Assembly (NCBI GenBank): GCA_021783895.1
Contig: JAJXTJ010000066.1
Span: forward strand, 1 to 6,895
Reading direction: 5' to 3'
DNA: 6,895 bases
Origin: Pseudomonadota bacterium
GTDB lineage: Bacteria; Pseudomonadota; Gammaproteobacteria; Burkholderiales; Sulfuricellaceae
The position numbers were made by a program, and so were the translations under genes. The notes beneath the pieces are model-generated. The model was not told the DNA's origin and did not search any database. It saw only the letters and a list, made by a program, of their open reading frames with translations. Of the stretch, positions 5,708-6,895 are shown one piece after another (within the stretch, counting starts at the first letter, position 1; each line of letters opens with the position of its first letter).

Positions 5708-6715
5708 ATGCCGATCAGTTCATGCGGTTTGTCGGACAGCGATCTGGAAAAAATCCGCTCGCGCGCCACAAGAGCAGCTCATAACGCGGGCGAATGCGTC
5801 TTTACCGAAGGCGATGAGGCGGATTTCATCTACTTCATCGAGTCCGGCCGGGTAGCGATCTACATCGAGAAATTCGCGGTCAAGGAGGAAATCCATACCC
5901 TCGGCGCGGGAGAATGCTTCGGCGAAATGGCAGTGTTTCTCAATGGCAGACGCACGGCTTCGGCGGCAACGGTCGAGGACACCGTTTTCATGCGGGTCGC
6001 CAAAAAAGAATTTCTCGATCTGGTTCGAACCGATGAGGAAATCGCCACCAGCATCAAGTCGCTGCTGGAAAAACGCACCGAAGAATTGATGCTGCGCGAG
6101 ACCCTGATCGGCAACACCGGGATCGCCAGCAAACATCTTCATGTCAGCATCAAAGGCGACCCGTCCCTGCGCGAGACCGCGCTTTTCCGTGAACGCTATG
6201 AAAGCGCGGTCGACAGGATCCTGCCGAAACTGATGCCACGCCTGGAAGAACTGCTGCTTGAGCGAAGTGTTCTTCAGGTATTCATCGGTTTCAACAGTGG
6301 CGAAATCAGGACGGTGAGTCTGCTCAACCCGTTCTGCGAAGAAATCCATCAAGTCAGGAAATTTCTGGACGAGGTGTATCTCGATCGCCATTTTCCACGT
6401 ATCGACTACGCACAAAAAGCCGACACCGTCAGGCAACTCTACCGCACAGTTCTGACCAGCGCCTGGTTCGACGGTCTGCCCGCGCAGCAGAAACACTTGT
6501 GGGAAGGCTGCTACCGAGGCTGGAAACCGATCTCGCCGGACGAAATATCCGCCACGATTGCACGCCTGCCCGACTTGCGCAGCATCCAGAATTATTATCT
6601 GCGCAACATCACCCTCAGCATGATTCGCGACGTCATCCACATGCAGTTCAACTGCGACGGCACGCACATTGTAAGTGCCGAGGATTACGAGCGCTTTCTC
6701 GAAGAAAACCTGTAA
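5708..6715 (+). CDS. Cyclic-nucleotide-binding-domain protein with an unrecognised C-terminal region
   Basis: A 335-residue, apparently cytoplasmic protein with no signal peptide or membrane segment. Residues about 8-118 form a CNB domain: AGECVFTEGDEAD (27-39), FIESGRVAIY (43-52), then FGEMAVF (71-77) and RRTASAATV (81-89), keeping the Glu and Arg expected to bind the cyclic phosphate. A charged helical segment (109-133) follows. Residues about 140-335 are a mixed alpha/beta region with VFIGFNSGEIRTVSLLNPF (191-209), HFPRIDYAQKAD (228-239) and WEGCYRGWKPIS (265-276), which I do not recognise. No DNA-binding helix-turn-helix is apparent, so it is probably not a Crp/Fnr-type transcription factor. 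ATG 5708 is chosen because GGAG (5695-5698) lies 9 nt upstream; a TTG at 5681 is in frame but lies upstream of that ribosome site. Its position after a CNB-bearing glutaminase suggests a shared cyclic-nucleotide input. Its role is unknown. Confidence 0.85.
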   Translation: MPISSCGLSDSDLEKIRSRATRAAHNAGECVFTEGDEADFIYFIESGRVAIYIEKFAVKEEIHTLGAGECFGEMAVFLNGRRTASAATVEDTVFMRVAKKEFLDLVRTDEEIATSIKSLLEKRTEELMLRETLIGNTGIASKHLHVSIKGDPSLRETALFRERYESAVDRILPKLMPRLEELLLERSVLQVFIGFNSGEIRTVSLLNPFCEEIHQVRKFLDEVYLDRHFPRIDYAQKADTVRQLYRTVLTSAWFDGLPAQQKHLWEGCYRGWKPISPDEISATIARLPDLRSIQNYYLRNITLSMIRDVIHMQFNCDGTHIVSAEDYERFLEENL

Positions 6716-6775
6716 GCCCTGCACGCACGCCCCAGTGGGCCTGATGGATGGCTTAATCGGCAAGTTTCGGCAGGC

Positions 6776-6895
6776 TTGATAGCAATCGCGGACAAAGGGT
6801 CTACCCTGAATCAGGGCTTGGACACTATTCAGCCAGACGTGTTCGGCCCAAAGGCGTTCTGTCACGAGCAACGAGACTTGGCTGCTGTCGCCCGA
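6776..6895 (+). pseudogene. Possible transposase fragment, running off the right edge
   Basis: The frame following the TAA at 6713-6715 stays open to the window end. From about 6776 it reads LIAIADKGSTLNQGLDTI, then QPDVFGPKAFCHEQRDLAAVAR. The spacing of Asp, Gly, Leu, Phe/Cys-His and a basic end resembles the middle of DDE transposases around a catalytic Asp. There is no ATG or GTG start, only a TTG at 6776 without a clear ribosome site, so it looks like an internal fragment left by a decayed element or an alternative-start gene. The exact opposite frame is also open, so the coding strand is not certain. This is pattern resemblance only. Confidence 0.25.

Noticed and set aside
6729..6740. 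GCCC-CAGT-GGGC as a terminator after the CNB gene
   Set aside because: The stem is only 4 bp and no T-tract follows.
6804..6816. CCCTGA-A-TCAGGG inverted repeat as a terminator for the CNB gene
   Set aside because: The stem is only 6 bp with a one-base spacer, and neither strand has a following T-run.
5720..6871. Long open frame on the minus strand (383 codons)
   Set aside because: It is antisense to the CNB-domain gene and shows no recognisable motif; the plus-strand gene has a clear CNB signature and ribosome site.

Overview
The window looks like chromosomal DNA from a GC-rich (roughly 58-60% by eye) Gram-negative bacterium, most likely a betaproteobacterium. This rests on the gene types: a MASE1-type sensor kinase with a FixJ/NarL-type regulator, a large exported FecR-domain protein, and a glutaminase fused to STAS and cyclic-nucleotide-binding (CNB) domains. 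No rRNA, tRNA, CRISPR array or intact insertion sequence is visible. The lineage is an inference; no marker gene is present.

Layout. Positions 1-752 (minus) hold the N-terminal 250 codons of an exported FecR-domain protein that runs off the left edge. Positions 753-1144 are a 392-bp gap with an AT-rich half next to the fecR-like gene and a GC-rich half full of small inverted repeats, including two similar AGGGGA-type palindromes 23 bp apart. Positions 1145-3467 (minus) hold a two-component pair: a MASE1 histidine kinase, then its LuxR-type response regulator, overlapping by 47 bp. A 264-bp intergenic region at 3468-3731 separates these from two plus-strand genes: a 607-residue glutaminase-STAS-CNB protein starting at TTG 3732, and a 335-residue protein with an N-terminal CNB domain and a C-terminal region I do not recognise. 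The last 180 bases have no confident gene. The frame directly after the final stop stays open to the edge and reads like a piece of a transposase.

How the genes may work together. The kinase should sense a membrane or membrane-soluble signal through MASE1 and phosphorylate Asp69 of the regulator. The paired palindromes between the regulator gene and the fecR-like gene are a natural candidate operator, which would make the FecR-domain protein a target. On the other side, glutamine hydrolysis to glutamate and ammonia appears to be linked on one polypeptide to a cyclic-nucleotide sensor. The next gene carries a second CNB domain with the conserved Glu and Arg of the phosphate-binding cassette. 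This suggests two cyclic-nucleotide-responsive proteins acting together, but no regulatory link between the two halves of the window can be read from the sequence.
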